NCBI GenBank assembly: GCA_902464405.1
Contig: CABQJD010000006.1
Coordinates: forward strand, 1-64,000
Length of the DNA: 64,000 bases
From: an uncultured Actinomycetaceae bacterium
GTDB taxonomy: Bacteria; Actinomycetota; Actinomycetes; Actinomycetales; Actinomycetaceae
Direction: 5' to 3'
Shown: positions 18,183 to 28,137 of the stretch, piece after piece
Layout: the number at the start of each line of letters is the position of its first letter
Position numbering within the stretch: the stretch's first letter is position 1
The notes under the pieces: generated by a model
Seen by the model: only the letters and a program-made list of their open reading frames with translations
What the model was told of the DNA's origin: nothing
Databases searched by the model: none
Translations under genes and position numbers: made by a program

Positions 18183-18438
18183 AGGGTCCGACCCCCCTCC
18201 CAAACTCATAGGGTCTCGCACCAGCCATGCCGTAGCGAGCCCTGAACCTACTGCTTTTTCTCGTACCTACAAGGATAGCGCGATTTTGCTCAGAACACCA
18301 CGCAGCTTTAAGAATCCTCAGTGAGAGTGAGGAAAACAACCATGCAGAATACTGTTTGAATGCTTTTGTTGCCTGTGCACATCTTATCTTCGCTAAATCG
18401 TGCTAAAGGCAACACTGGCAAAATTTAGTTTTACTCAA

Positions 18439-18804
18439 TCAGCGTCTAAATGTTTTGACAGCTGCCAATACAGCGGTCGCAGCTATGCCAGCTAAAATAC
18501 CGATTGACTTTTTATCGCCAGCTTTAGCATCGCTGATGATTTCCTGAGCTTTCATTTTTCCTGCTTCGATTTTACTCCTCGCAGAGGCTTTGAAATCTTC
18601 CTTCAAACGATCAGGGGAAAGACGCCCAGCGAGTTCGTCTACAGTGGCAGTGAGTTCGTCACGCACGCGCTGAATATCGCGTTCAATATCTGAAGCTGAG
18701 CGGGTATCTTCGAAATCTGCTGGTGCTTCGTAGTCGATAGCTTTCTTTGCCTGCGCTGCAGCCCGAGCGGCAGGGTCTACGGCTGGGTTAATACGATCAC
18801 TCAC
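18439..18804 (-). CDS. DUF3618 family protein
   Basis: Membrane-associated protein of 121 residues. A DUF3618 core (SASDIERDIQRVRDELTATV then DELAGRLSPDRL) is followed by a predicted amphipathic helix and a short hydrophobic segment (SIGILAGIAATAVLAAV) ending in basic residues. Its start overlaps the end of the preceding holin-family gene by 8 bp, so the two are co-translated. This pair is common in actinobacteria; its role is unknown. Confidence 0.85.
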   Translation of the reverse strand: MSDRINPAVDPAARAAAQAKKAIDYEAPADFEDTRSASDIERDIQRVRDELTATVDELAGRLSPDRLKEDFKASARSKIEAGKMKAQEIISDAKAGDKKSIGILAGIAATAVLAAVKTFRR

Positions 18805-19234
18805 TTTGAATTCCTTTCTTAATAGCAGCTACGTCTTTCGCGATTCCTTGTCCAGGAGTGACGGAGTGTTTCTGAGAGGCTTTGAGTTTTGCTACGCCAG
18901 CGAAAATGAGCATTAGCGTGATGAAAAGTAGTATTCCAGCAACGATAAGGAAACCAAGCCACATATTGCCGCCGAGCGCTGCGCCGATTCCAAAACCTGC
19001 AGCGATGAGGAGAATACCAAACATATACAGAGAGATTACTGCTGCCACAACAAGAAGCGCTCCGCCAATACCAAGTTTTGCGATTTTAGCTTTTGCGTTA
19101 AGTTTCGCCATGGAAATCTCATCACGTACGAGTGCCGAGAATTGCGCCGTTACTTTTGCAACAAGCTCGCCGATCGTTGCGCCAGATGGCGTTTTCTTTT
19201 GCTGAGAGTTTTTCTCTTCGTGAATGGGTGCCAT
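18797..19234 (-). CDS. Phage-holin-superfamily membrane protein (DUF1469-like)
   Basis: A 145-residue integral membrane protein. An N-terminal amphipathic helix (IGELVAKVTAQFSALVRDEI) is followed by two long transmembrane hairpin segments (GIGGALLVVAAVISLYMFG and MWLGFLIVAGILLFITLML). Despite the family name it belongs to a chromosomal pair with DUF3618 and is not evidence for a prophage. Probable envelope function; exact role unknown. Confidence 0.82.
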   Translation of the reverse strand: MAPIHEEKNSQQKKTPSGATIGELVAKVTAQFSALVRDEISMAKLNAKAKIAKLGIGGALLVVAAVISLYMFGILLIAAGFGIGAALGGNMWLGFLIVAGILLFITLMLIFAGVAKLKASQKHSVTPGQGIAKDVAAIKKGIQSE

Positions 19235-19303
19235 TCAATCTCCTCATTTGTTTGTGTGATGCACTTTTTAGGCTCTGAGGCACATATTACCGCGCATTGA
19301 GCT

Positions 19304-21016
19304 TCAGCGCCTTAGCTTATGCATAAAACGTGAAAGAAATTGCGTGATTGCGTCTGCTTCGGGAATTTTGAGCAGATGTATGAGAAGCAGAAAAAGAAGA
19401 GTTAATAAAGGAGCGCCCAGACTTCCAGCTATGATAGCTGCTCCAACGCTTTGTGTCACTCGTTCAAAACCAATAAGCCATAGAGCGCCTAATCCCGCTG
19501 CTGTCGTCACAATCGTCACGCCTAAAAGGGGAAGATGGGTTTGTGCAATCTCTTTTCCATTCAAGCCTCCCATGCGTTGACGCGCGCGAATAGCTACTCC
19601 TGTGCAGGTGATGCAATAGCCAACTGTAAGCACTACAGAAGCACCGCATACTATGTATTGCGGTGGCAAAAATGCCATGCAGGCAAGATCGCCTATGCAT
19701 GAAAAAAATTGCCCAGGGAGGGTCATTAAGAAAATTCCTCTCGTATCTTCAAAGGCGAAGCACACTCTGTTGAAAAGTAAAATAGCTCCCAGTGGAATAA
19801 TTCCAATACTCATCGGGATGATTAGCCAAGCCAGTGCCGTGATTTCATTTGGTGATCCTGCTGGCACAAAGACGCGTGCGATAGGAAATGCGAAGCAAAT
19901 CATTAAAGAGACGCACAAGAAATTGAGAGGAGCCATTGAGTTGAGAGTGTGAGAAGAATGGTTGCGCATTGCTTCAAGATCGTTGGCAGCAGCTGCTTTC
20001 GATAACCTTGTAAAAATTGCTGTTGTGATAGAAGTTGCAATCAGGGAAACAGGTAAGACGAAAATCGAATAGGCTGTTGTGCTTGCGGCATTGCCTGCAA
20101 CGGTTGAAATATCCATTTCGAGATCGAGAGCGCGCTGAGTGGCGCTTGCTGCAACGTTTGTTGTGATAGCTTGTGGGATAAGAGAAGCGAGTGTGCTGGC
20201 AAGAGCCCACAAAGAAGCAATGCCTGCTGAACGTAGCCCCACACCGCGCCATCGAAAGTCAGGGCGGTAGCGTATACCAAGGCGTCGTAGAGGAATGATG
20301 AGCAGGAGAGCCTGCACGGCAACGCCACTTGTGGAAATAGCTGCAAGGAGTTGCGATCGCCACCCTATCCAGAGCGCAATGTTTTGTACATCGGCAGATG
20401 AAGGTGTGCTAAAAATGAGTAGCAATAGTACTAGCCCGAGAATAGATACGAGATTATTTGCTGCTGGCACCCACATATACGGGCCAAAGTTTTCTCTCGC
20501 ATTGAGTATTTGCCCGATCACGGTATAGAGCCCGTAGAAAAAGAGTTGAGGTATGCACCAGTAGGCTAGGATGACGGTAAGTTGATACCAGCTGTTATCT
20601 AGTGTTGCGGCGAATGCTTTAACGAGAATTGGCGCACAAAGAGTGAGAGCGATTGTAAAAGTTCCTAAAAAAATAATCGCGATAGTGAGAAGTTTATTGA
20701 TGTAAGCTCCCCCAGCGTCAGGGCCATTTTTTGATGCGCGCACAATCGCAGGCACAAGCACAGCGTTAATAAGCCCACCTGCAATAATATTGAACAGATA
20801 GTTCGGCAGCATATTTGCAATATCGAATGCGTTGGCAATAGGGGAATTAAGACCAACGACCATCGTCAATAAAATCGGCGAACGCACTACGCCAAGTATG
20901 CGGCTCACGAATGTACCTGACGCCATAATGAGCGAAGAACGTGCAACACTTGCCGAGCTAGATGAAGAATCAGAGTTAGAATCTAGCGAAGGTGTGGGCA
21001 AAGAATCGGAACTCAT
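19304..21016 (-). CDS. murJ: Lipid II flippase MurJ
   Basis: Polytopic MOP-superfamily protein of 570 residues that moves lipid II across the membrane for peptidoglycan synthesis. The N-terminus shows the MurJ pattern SLIMASGTFVSRILGVVRS, then ANAFDIANMLPNYLFNIIAG. About 14 hydrophobic segments follow. It ends shortly after the last helix (INAVLVPAIVRA belongs to helix 2), so unlike mycobacterial MviN it lacks a cytoplasmic pseudokinase domain. A low-complexity Ser-rich N-terminus precedes the first helix. Three tRNA genes lie just upstream on the same strand. Confidence 0.93.
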   Translation of the reverse strand: MSSDSLPTPSLDSNSDSSSSSASVARSSLIMASGTFVSRILGVVRSPILLTMVVGLNSPIANAFDIANMLPNYLFNIIAGGLINAVLVPAIVRASKNGPDAGGAYINKLLTIAIIFLGTFTIALTLCAPILVKAFAATLDNSWYQLTVILAYWCIPQLFFYGLYTVIGQILNARENFGPYMWVPAANNLVSILGLVLLLLIFSTPSSADVQNIALWIGWRSQLLAAISTSGVAVQALLLIIPLRRLGIRYRPDFRWRGVGLRSAGIASLWALASTLASLIPQAITTNVAASATQRALDLEMDISTVAGNAASTTAYSIFVLPVSLIATSITTAIFTRLSKAAAANDLEAMRNHSSHTLNSMAPLNFLCVSLMICFAFPIARVFVPAGSPNEITALAWLIIPMSIGIIPLGAILLFNRVCFAFEDTRGIFLMTLPGQFFSCIGDLACMAFLPPQYIVCGASVVLTVGYCITCTGVAIRARQRMGGLNGKEIAQTHLPLLGVTIVTTAAGLGALWLIGFERVTQSVGAAIIAGSLGAPLLTLLFLLLIHLLKIPEADAITQFLSRFMHKLRR

Positions 21017-21054
21017 GGTTGTATCGTACTAGCTCTTCGAAAGAGGCTCTAATC

Positions 21055-21130
21055 TGGTGGCTCCGAGCGGCATCGATCCGCTGACCTAACGATTTTCAGT
21101 CGTTCGCTCTACCAACTGAGCTACAGAGCC
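21055..21130 (-). tRNA. tRNA-Phe (GAA)
   Basis: Full cloverleaf on the minus strand: acceptor GGCTCTG pairs with CGGAGCC, D-arm GCTC..GAGC, anticodon loop CTGAAAA giving GAA, and a T-arm. The 3' CCA is encoded in the DNA (TGG at 21055-21057). Confidence 0.95.
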
Positions 21131-21180
21131 AGATAAGAAAGTACCCGGCGCCGAAAATCGGCTTCCGGGCGATCTCATCG

Positions 21181-21254
21181 CGACCCTGACGGGACTTGAA
21201 CCCGCGACCTCCGCCGTGACAGGGCGGCGCGCTAACCAACTGCGCTACAGGGCC
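21181..21254 (-). tRNA. tRNA-Asp (GTC)
   Basis: Minus-strand cloverleaf with acceptor GGCCCTG/CAGGGTC (one G-U pair), anticodon loop CTGTCAC giving GTC, T-arm GCGGGTTCAAGTCCCGT, discriminator G. CCA is not encoded. Confidence 0.94.
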
Positions 21255-21289
21255 ATACGGTTTCATAAAATGTTTCCACATCTTATGAG

Positions 21290-21362
21290 TACCCCCAACG
21301 GGATTTGAACCCGTGTTACCGGCGTGAAAGGCCAGCGTCCTAGGCCGCTAGACGATAGGGGC
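21290..21362 (-). tRNA. tRNA-Glu (TTC)
   Basis: Minus-strand cloverleaf with 5' GCCCCTATCGTCTAGCGG, anticodon loop CTTTCAC giving TTC, T-arm ACGGGTTTGAATCCCGT and discriminator A. CCA is not encoded. It is first in the Glu-Asp-Phe cluster reading leftward. Confidence 0.94.
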
Positions 21363-21488
21363 GAATCGAATCGAACCGAATCGATCTTGCGTTCCGTTGG
21401 TGGAACGGGTATTAGCTTACTTGAGATGTGCCAAAAAATGCAAAACGAGATTTCAACTAATTTTAATTTCTTCGTTTAGCCTAGAAGT

Positions 21489-23171
21489 ATGAGTATTTTT
21501 AAAGCGTTGACCCATATGAATAGCGTGCAAAAAGCAGAAGATTTTATACGTGATCTGCATCGCATTATTGAGCTGACGGGAGATCTTGTGCGTGAAACGA
21601 ACGCCGATTCGAAAGGGGCAGAGGTTGATGAAGCAGTTCACGACGCAGCTGCCGTCACAATCGACGCGATTCAGCTCCTGATGGGTTCTTTCGTTGGTGT
21701 CGTCACCGCTTTCGCAATTGGGGTGATTCTCCTGGCAATCGGGCGCATTGCAGCTCGCCGCCATGCTGTGGTTATGGCGTTTGCAAGAGCTGTGTATAAG
21801 CCAGCGCAGGTGCTTCTTGTTGTTATTGGAGCATGGGCGGGCTGCGCAATAGTGAGCGATAGCTCATTGATGGCACCAGATGCTGGAGTAGCGCCGCATT
21901 GGATTGTGTATCTCAATCATGCCTTTATGATCGGCACGATTATTTCTGCAACATGGTTGATTGTAGGTGTGTTTAACGGCATAAAAGAGTCGATTCATGA
22001 GCGCATACTTGAATCGTCTGAACGACGGGCGAAGCGTGTGCAGACTCAAATGCAGATACTTCACCGCGTGATCGTGGTGATTGTGTGGGTGCTTGGTTTT
22101 GCTGGTGTGCTACTTACTTTTCCTGAAGCGAGAACGGCTGGCACTTCCCTTTTAGCTTCGGCAGGCGTTGTTTCTGTGGTCGCTGGCTTAGCTGCGCAGA
22201 CGACGTTGGGCAACGTATTTGCTGGTTTGCAGCTTGCATTTTCTGATTCAATTCGTGTGGGAGATATTGTTTTTTACAACAACAGCTATACAACTGTGGA
22301 AGAAATCACACTCACCTATGTAGTGCTTGCAGTATGGGATGGACGTCGAATTATCGTGCCAAGCTCCCTACTGACAACCCAGAGTTTTGAAAACTGGACT
22401 CGCCGTGCTCCTGAGATGATTGGTGATGTGAATATCGACGTGGATTGGGCTGTGCCTGTGGCTGCTGCTCGCAAACAGCTCAAGCTCATTTTGACGAGCA
22501 CCGATCTGTGGGACGGAAAAACTGGAGTACTGCAGGTGAGTGACGCCGTTGGCGGAGTTGTTCGTATCCGCGCAGTGCTCAGTGCCAAGAATTCTCCAAC
22601 TCTTTCAGATTTGAAGAACTATGTGCGTGAAAAACTCGTAGTCTGGATTCAGCATGAGGCTCCGCAAGCTGTGCCTCATGCCCACAATTGGGCATATGAG
22701 GAGTTGAATTTCTCCGAGGCGAGCATAAAAACAAATCAGCAGGTAGAGGCTCATGTGCAGGCAGCATATCCTGTGAGTTATCCTCCTGAGGGAGCTGGCG
22801 CTGGTACTGACGAGCCTTCTCGTGCGAGTGGGCAGATGACGCGCGTACTTTCCCGCGATGAGATGAGCGCTCTGGCTCGCAATATCCAGCAGCAGGCAGA
22901 TGATCGCAAGGAGTGTGGCCGCGAGGGGCTTATTGCTCTTGCTAGCGGAGAAGATCCTGCAAATATGCGTGAATGGCAGCCACCTGCCGATGAGAATGCT
23001 CCTGAGTCTACGTTGCTAATGAAACGCTCCGACGTAGAGGAAATGGCAAACGTCACCAAAGAGACGAGTGAATCTGCGCTCTTTTCTGGCTCTGCAGAAG
23101 GTGAAGAGCGGCAGAAGAATTTTGCAGGTCCTGGTGATGAAGCTTACGAGGAGCGTATAACGTCAGCTTGA
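21489..23171 (+). CDS. MscS-type mechanosensitive channel
   Basis: Membrane channel that opens on membrane tension and vents solutes at osmotic downshock. The protein has 560 residues. Several N-terminal helices (from VGVVTAFAIGVILLAIGRIA) are followed by the pore-lining helix and the diagnostic beta region (ASAGVVSVVAGLAAQTTLGN, then SIRVGDIVFYNN). The ring-forming C-terminal domain follows (IIVPSSLLTTQSFENWTRR). A C-terminal extension of roughly 150 residues, acidic and likely disordered, is longer than in small MscS. The ATG at 21489 has only a weak ribosome site. Confidence 0.88.
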   Translation: MSIFKALTHMNSVQKAEDFIRDLHRIIELTGDLVRETNADSKGAEVDEAVHDAAAVTIDAIQLLMGSFVGVVTAFAIGVILLAIGRIAARRHAVVMAFARAVYKPAQVLLVVIGAWAGCAIVSDSSLMAPDAGVAPHWIVYLNHAFMIGTIISATWLIVGVFNGIKESIHERILESSERRAKRVQTQMQILHRVIVVIVWVLGFAGVLLTFPEARTAGTSLLASAGVVSVVAGLAAQTTLGNVFAGLQLAFSDSIRVGDIVFYNNSYTTVEEITLTYVVLAVWDGRRIIVPSSLLTTQSFENWTRRAPEMIGDVNIDVDWAVPVAAARKQLKLILTSTDLWDGKTGVLQVSDAVGGVVRIRAVLSAKNSPTLSDLKNYVREKLVVWIQHEAPQAVPHAHNWAYEELNFSEASIKTNQQVEAHVQAAYPVSYPPEGAGAGTDEPSRASGQMTRVLSRDEMSALARNIQQQADDRKECGREGLIALASGEDPANMREWQPPADENAPESTLLMKRSDVEEMANVTKETSESALFSGSAEGEERQKNFAGPGDEAYEERITSA

Positions 23172-23300
23172 GCGTACAAATATCGCATCAGGCATATCGG
23201 GCGCATCGGGTAAAGAGCGCTCGGTGAGTGCAAAAAACAAGGAAATTGAGGAAAATACGGAAATTTCTCAGATCAAAGAAGCTAAGAAAGATACGTCAAA

Positions 23301-24326
23301 CTAATCAATCCATCCTGCTAAACGGCTTCGAACTTGCCCTTCGAGCGCGTCAAGGAATGCTGGCTGGGTATTTGCCCACGGAATATAGGTGAATCCTTCG
23401 TTAGGACCTGAGGCTTTCACAAATTCTTCTCGATTGAGAATGTTGATCTCGTGCACAGATTCTAAACAGTCCGCCAAGAATCCTGGGCAAACGACGTCTA
23501 TTCTGCGTGTGCCTGATGCGGCGAGTTCCTTTACAGTATCGATAGTTGCAGGGCCAACCCATTGCGCTGGGCCAAAGACAGACTGGAATGTAATTTCTAC
23601 TCCGTTGGTTTCAGATAAATCGAGACGTTCGATAAGCGCTCGAGCAGTTGCGCAGCATTCTTCAATGTATGGATCGCCGTTATCAACCATTGCCTGAGGA
23701 ATCGAATGAAAACTCAGCATGAGTTTATCTCCAGCGGAAAAGTCTGGTCGACCTTTGGTATTCCATGTGTGTTCGATTGCTTGTGCGATTGCCTCGATAT
23801 AGAGGGAATCTTCAGGGAAAGAGCGAAGTGTCCTAATTTCCATCTGGTTGCGGGCGCGCATTAACCAGCGGGATACTTCGTCCATAATACTTGCTGCTGT
23901 TGTTGCTGAGTATTGGGCGTACATCGGCACGATCAGTACTCGCTGGAAGCCCTGCGACTGCAATTCAGTGAGTATTTCGGGCACAGTTGGTTTAGAGTAG
24001 CGCATCGCCAAGAAAACGTCTGCAGTGTGTTCTAAACGCTTGCCTAGAGCTTCTGTTTGCTTAATGCTCCAATGCATGAGAGGAGATCCCACAACGCCAG
24101 CGCCGCTTTTTTCTCCCCAGATTTCAGCATACAGAGCGCCAGAGGCTTTCGGGCGTACGCGCAAAATAATTCCCTCAAGAATAGGGCGCCATATTATCGG
24201 GTGAGTCTCGATAATGCGCCGATCGGTGAGAAATGAGCGTAAGAAACGCCGCACGTCGGCAGGCGCTGGAGAATCAGGTGTGCCGAGATTGACGAGTAAA
24301 ACAGCTGGGCGCTTCGAAATTTTCAT
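23301..24326 (-). CDS. hemH: Ferrochelatase (HemH-type)
   Basis: Inserts Fe2+ into a porphyrin in the last steps of haem synthesis. The 341 residues show LLVNLGTPDSPAPADVRRFL, the catalytic histidine region SFHSIPQ, QSVFGPAQWVGP and CPGFLADCLESVHEI with the conserved Glu. The opening VNLGTPD and the CPGF-DCLE motif are those of the proteobacterial protoporphyrin type. The coproporphyrin type expected in actinobacteria usually opens differently (a SFGGPE-like motif). No other haem biosynthesis gene lies nearby, so it may have been acquired and may process a porphyrin made elsewhere or taken up. Confidence 0.92.
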   Translation of the reverse strand: MKISKRPAVLLVNLGTPDSPAPADVRRFLRSFLTDRRIIETHPIIWRPILEGIILRVRPKASGALYAEIWGEKSGAGVVGSPLMHWSIKQTEALGKRLEHTADVFLAMRYSKPTVPEILTELQSQGFQRVLIVPMYAQYSATTAASIMDEVSRWLMRARNQMEIRTLRSFPEDSLYIEAIAQAIEHTWNTKGRPDFSAGDKLMLSFHSIPQAMVDNGDPYIEECCATARALIERLDLSETNGVEITFQSVFGPAQWVGPATIDTVKELAASGTRRIDVVCPGFLADCLESVHEINILNREEFVKASGPNEGFTYIPWANTQPAFLDALEGQVRSRLAGWID

Positions 24327-24457
24327 GAGGCAAGTCTACTAAAGTACGCAGGCATTCAGCGAGAGCTAGTTCTCTTTTTCTTGTTTTCTTGCTTTGTGCG
24401 AGCGGCAAGAGATCTAGAGCGCATGTATTTGCATATATATCGATTTTCGCATACGTA

Positions 24458-25129
24458 TCAATCTAAACGGCTACCTAGGAGAAGTTCTCCAGCTTCTTTA
24501 AATTCAATAGCAGTGCGAACAAGAGCTGTATTGCGGCGAGTGACTGCGGTCGCAAGTGGATGACGATCGTCACCAATCCATTCTGGCGTTACTTGCGCAA
24601 TAAAATCTGTGAAACGGGCAGACTCTCGAAGGATATGTGCAAACTGCTCAACGCAAACGGTGCTCGTGGTGGCAGTATTTGTGCAGATACTCAATTTCCC
24701 AGCCAGTACGCCGTCCCATAGTGCGCGCATATTCGCAGGTGTGCTTATGATATCTGAGAGGGCAGGATCTGCGCTCGATTGATTCTTCTCGGAATAATTT
24801 ACCGCGAGCTCATAGCGCGTTTCGGCATCGCTCGGAAAACGGCGTATCCACTCGCGTAAAAGATATCCTCGCCAAAGGGTGCCAGGAAGGCTTTCGGCAG
24901 GAGAATCTACCCACGTTTCGGCAATAGAATCGATACCTTCATTAGCGATAAGCTGCATAATTCGTGCTGCGATAGTTTGATCGGAAGATGCGGCTGAGGG
25001 CAGGTGCACAAGGGCATGGGCTGTGGTGTGTGCAAGTTCGTAGGCGGCGGCGATATCGATACCGCCGTCAATAAGGTCTATTTGATCGGGTTTGAGCTGA
25101 GCTGGGCGGCGCGGTTTATAGGAAGGCAT
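24458..25129 (-). CDS. Conserved hypothetical protein (actinobacterial)
   Basis: A soluble, mostly helical protein of about 223 residues that I do not recognise by name. Features are a basic proline-rich N-terminus (MPSYKPRRPAQLKPDQIDLI), a helix AYELAHTTAHALVHLP and the motif GTLWRGYLLREWIRRFP. ATG 25129 is chosen because a purine-rich AAAGGAAAAGAG lies upstream and the MPSYKPRRPAQ start looks natural; an ATG at 25183 would add 18 residues. It stands between hemH and tRNA-Lys, about 130 bp from hemH on the same strand. No signal peptide or membrane segment. Confidence 0.6.
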   Translation of the reverse strand: MPSYKPRRPAQLKPDQIDLIDGGIDIAAAYELAHTTAHALVHLPSAASSDQTIAARIMQLIANEGIDSIAETWVDSPAESLPGTLWRGYLLREWIRRFPSDAETRYELAVNYSEKNQSSADPALSDIISTPANMRALWDGVLAGKLSICTNTATTSTVCVEQFAHILRESARFTDFIAQVTPEWIGDDRHPLATAVTRRNTALVRTAIEFKEAGELLLGSRLD

Positions 25130-25320
25130 CTTTTCTCTTTTCCTTTGAGATGTGTTTAGGCAGATATGTTTATTCTTTCGCATTTAGCGAGAGTATGTGC
25201 ATATTTAGTGAGATATACGTCATTTTAGGCAGATATTTACGCAATTATGCGGCAATTTCCGATCTCCATTTCCCAAATTGCTCAGATGACGCTAGAATCA
25301 ATTCGTCCAAAAGGATAAGC

Positions 25321-25393
25321 GGGCCTCTAGCTCAGTTGGTAGAGCAGTGGACTTTTAATCCATTGGTCGTGGGTTCGAGTCCCACGGGGCCTA
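25321..25393 (+). tRNA. tRNA-Lys (TTT)
   Basis: Plus-strand cloverleaf: acceptor GGGCCTC with GGGGCCT (two G-U pairs), anticodon loop CTTTTAA giving TTT, T-arm GTGGGTTCGAGTCCCAC, discriminator A. CCA is not encoded. Confidence 0.95.
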
Positions 25394-25608
25394 CCGTTTC
25401 TTTGATTGCGAAGATGTGTTTAGTGTGTGCAAGCAAGCGTATAGAAGCACAGAATAAAGCGTTGATATAGGTTAGTGCAGATTGCTAAAGGGTTGTGCGC
25501 ATACAACAGGCAAGTATTATCTTGCCGATAATTCGAGTATCTATCGCTATCTTAATCTTTTTTCGCTAAACACTAACTTTTTGCCGTCTTTTTTGGCAAT
25601 ATCTAAGT

Positions 25609-28008
25609 ATGACGATAAATACGAATGGTAATGACGATCTTGTGATCTCTTCGGCGGAGACGATCGACCGCATTGGCGTAGATCTTGAGCGTGACGAAGC
25701 TGCCAAAGCTGCACGCGCAGCAATTAGATCCCAAGCCGACGGGCTTGCCGAACGTATGTATTCGGCACACAAACCTTCTGCGCAAAAGATTCGTATGCGT
25801 CTCGGTTCGCCAGTTTTGCCTGAGACGTTGAGCGGCATGGCTCAAGAGGCGATGAAGCGCGCAAAACAGCAGAAACTTGCGCTCGATGAAATTCCTTTGC
25901 CCGAGGGGCGCTTTGCTGATCGTGAATTATCGTGGCTGGCATTCAACGAACGAGTGTTGGAGCAGGCTGAAGATCGGACGCTTGCCATTCTTGAGCGCGC
26001 ATGGTTCCTCGCTATTTTTGCCTCAAATTTAGACGAATTTTATATGGTTCGCGTAGCTGGGCTGAAACGCCGTATCGCTGCTGGAATGGCTGTTACGGGA
26101 GCGTCGGGATTTTCTCCGCATCAGTTGCTCGATGCTATTCTTACTCGTTCGCATGAGCTCATGGAACGCCATGCGCGAGTTTTCCGCGATGACGTGCTCG
26201 TGAAGCTCGCCGATGAGGGTATCTATATCAGGCATTGGGACGAGCTGGGAGAGCAGGAGCGAGAACGTTTACGAAAATTTTATCGCAAACAGATATTTCC
26301 TGTTTTGACGCCGCTTGCTGTTGATCCAGCTCATCCGTTCCCGTATATTTCGGGGCTTTCTTTGAATCTTGCTGTGATCGTCAAAAATCCTTCTACTGGA
26401 AAAGAGCTTTTTGCGCGAGTGAAAGTGCCGAGTCTCTTGCCGCGCTTTATTGCAGTTGATTCCGAAGGGCGCCCATACAGCCCAGAAGATGTGCCTTCCG
26501 ATTCGATGGGGCAGACGTGCTATGTGCCTCTCGAAGAAGTGATCGGAGCGCATCTTGATACTCTTTTTCCAGGTATGAAAGTGGTGGATTACTCAACCTT
26601 CCGCGTCACCCGAAATGAGGATATGGAAGTTGAGGAAGACGATGCTGAAAATCTTCTTAAAGCTATGGAAAAAGAGCTGCTCAAGCGGCGTTTCGGGCCT
26701 GTTGTGCGCCTTGAAGTTGCTGAGGATATGACGCAGCACGTGCTGCATATGTTGCAACGGGAATTGGGTGTGCGCTCAGAAGACGTCTTCCGTCTGCCGC
26801 AGCCGCTCGATCTTACTGGCCTGAATGTGATTCACGATTTAGATCGCCCAAAGCTGAAATATAAAAATTTTGTGGGGGTGACGGCGAGCGGTTTCGCTGA
26901 AGTAGAGAGTGCGCAAGCAGCTGATCTTTTTGAGGCGATTCGCCGCCACGATATTTTGGTGCACCACCCATACGATTCTTTCGCAACTTCTGTGCAGCAG
27001 TTCCTTATGCAAGCGGCCACAGATCCGAAAGTGCTGGCTATTAAACAGACTCTCTATCGAACGAGCGGCAATTCGCCGATTATAGATGCTCTGATTAAGG
27101 CTGCTTATGCAGGTAAGCAAGTGCTTGCAATGGTGGAAATTAAGGCGCGTTTTGATGAGCAGGCCAATATCGACTGGGCGCGCAAACTAGAGCAGGCAGG
27201 CGTGCACGTGGTCTACGGTATCGTCGGGCTGAAGACCCACTGCAAACTCTCGCTCGTCGTTCGTCAAGAAGAAGATGGTTTGCGCCGTTACTGCCATGTG
27301 GGCACAGGTAATTACAATCCTAAAACTGCTCGAGGCTACGAGGATCTAGGTCTTTTTACGTGTGAGCGAGAGGTTGGGCAGGATCTGATTCGCTTGTTTA
27401 ACCAGCTTTCAGGATATGCGCCGAAAGCGAAGTTCCACAGCTTGCTCGTGGCTCCGTTGGGCATTCGTTCGGGGCTGCTGGAACGCATTGAACGTGAGAT
27501 TAGCAATAAGCGTGCAGGTAAAGAGGCGTGGATCAAGCTCAAAGCAAATTCGATTGTAGATGAACGAATTATTGATTCTCTTTACCGTGCTTCTCAGGCA
27601 GGAGTGCCAGTAGATTTGCAGGTGCGTGGAATTTGCTGCTTGCGAGCCGGTATCCCAGGGCTTTCTGAAAACATCAATGTGCGCTCGATTTTAGGGCGTT
27701 TCCTTGAGCATTCGCGTATTTATGCTTTCTGCAATAGCGGTGATCCAGAAGTCTTTATCGGTTCGGCAGATCTGATGCATCGTAACTTAGATCGCAGAAT
27801 TGAGGCGCTCGTTTCTATCGCTGATCTGGATATGCGTGCGCATCTTATTGATTTGGTGACGACGGCATGTTCAGATTCCGTGCAGAGTTGGAAACTTGAA
27901 GCTGATGGCTGGAAGCATATTGTGGAAGATGTAGAAGGGAAACGCTTAAAGCATACGCAGGATATCCTGATGAATGCAGCGCGTTCGAGGGTTGCTGCTA
28001 AGCACTAG
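25609..28008 (+). CDS. ppk1: Polyphosphate kinase PPK1
   Basis: Makes inorganic polyphosphate from ATP, and can run in reverse. The protein has 799 residues, with an N-terminal extension of about 95 residues before the PPK N domain (RFADRELSWLAFNERVLEQA). The catalytic core shows KQTLYRTSGNSPII, the autophosphorylated His region YCHVGTGNYNPKTARGYED and the second His in RFLEHSRIYAF. ATG 25609 lies just after GTA with no strong ribosome site. The Pit/DUF47 phosphate genes are nearby downstream on the other strand, giving a phosphate-related neighbourhood. Confidence 0.95.
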   Translation: MTINTNGNDDLVISSAETIDRIGVDLERDEAAKAARAAIRSQADGLAERMYSAHKPSAQKIRMRLGSPVLPETLSGMAQEAMKRAKQQKLALDEIPLPEGRFADRELSWLAFNERVLEQAEDRTLAILERAWFLAIFASNLDEFYMVRVAGLKRRIAAGMAVTGASGFSPHQLLDAILTRSHELMERHARVFRDDVLVKLADEGIYIRHWDELGEQERERLRKFYRKQIFPVLTPLAVDPAHPFPYISGLSLNLAVIVKNPSTGKELFARVKVPSLLPRFIAVDSEGRPYSPEDVPSDSMGQTCYVPLEEVIGAHLDTLFPGMKVVDYSTFRVTRNEDMEVEEDDAENLLKAMEKELLKRRFGPVVRLEVAEDMTQHVLHMLQRELGVRSEDVFRLPQPLDLTGLNVIHDLDRPKLKYKNFVGVTASGFAEVESAQAADLFEAIRRHDILVHHPYDSFATSVQQFLMQAATDPKVLAIKQTLYRTSGNSPIIDALIKAAYAGKQVLAMVEIKARFDEQANIDWARKLEQAGVHVVYGIVGLKTHCKLSLVVRQEEDGLRRYCHVGTGNYNPKTARGYEDLGLFTCEREVGQDLIRLFNQLSGYAPKAKFHSLLVAPLGIRSGLLERIEREISNKRAGKEAWIKLKANSIVDERIIDSLYRASQAGVPVDLQVRGICCLRAGIPGLSENINVRSILGRFLEHSRIYAFCNSGDPEVFIGSADLMHRNLDRRIEALVSIADLDMRAHLIDLVTTACSDSVQSWKLEADGWKHIVEDVEGKRLKHTQDILMNAARSRVAAKH

Positions 28009-28137
28009 CTTTGCTGGCACTAATTCTGAGTGCACATTTTTGAATGTGCGTGGATGCACAATTTCTGAAATTTAACACTGTGGATGAGATTGATGTATCT
28101 AGTAGGGAGGAGTGTCTATAGCATAAATGCAGGATGC

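Noticed and set aside
18797..19234. Holin-family gene as evidence of a prophage
   Set aside because: The gene is co-translated with a DUF3618 gene, a chromosomal pair in actinobacteria with no phage neighbours here.
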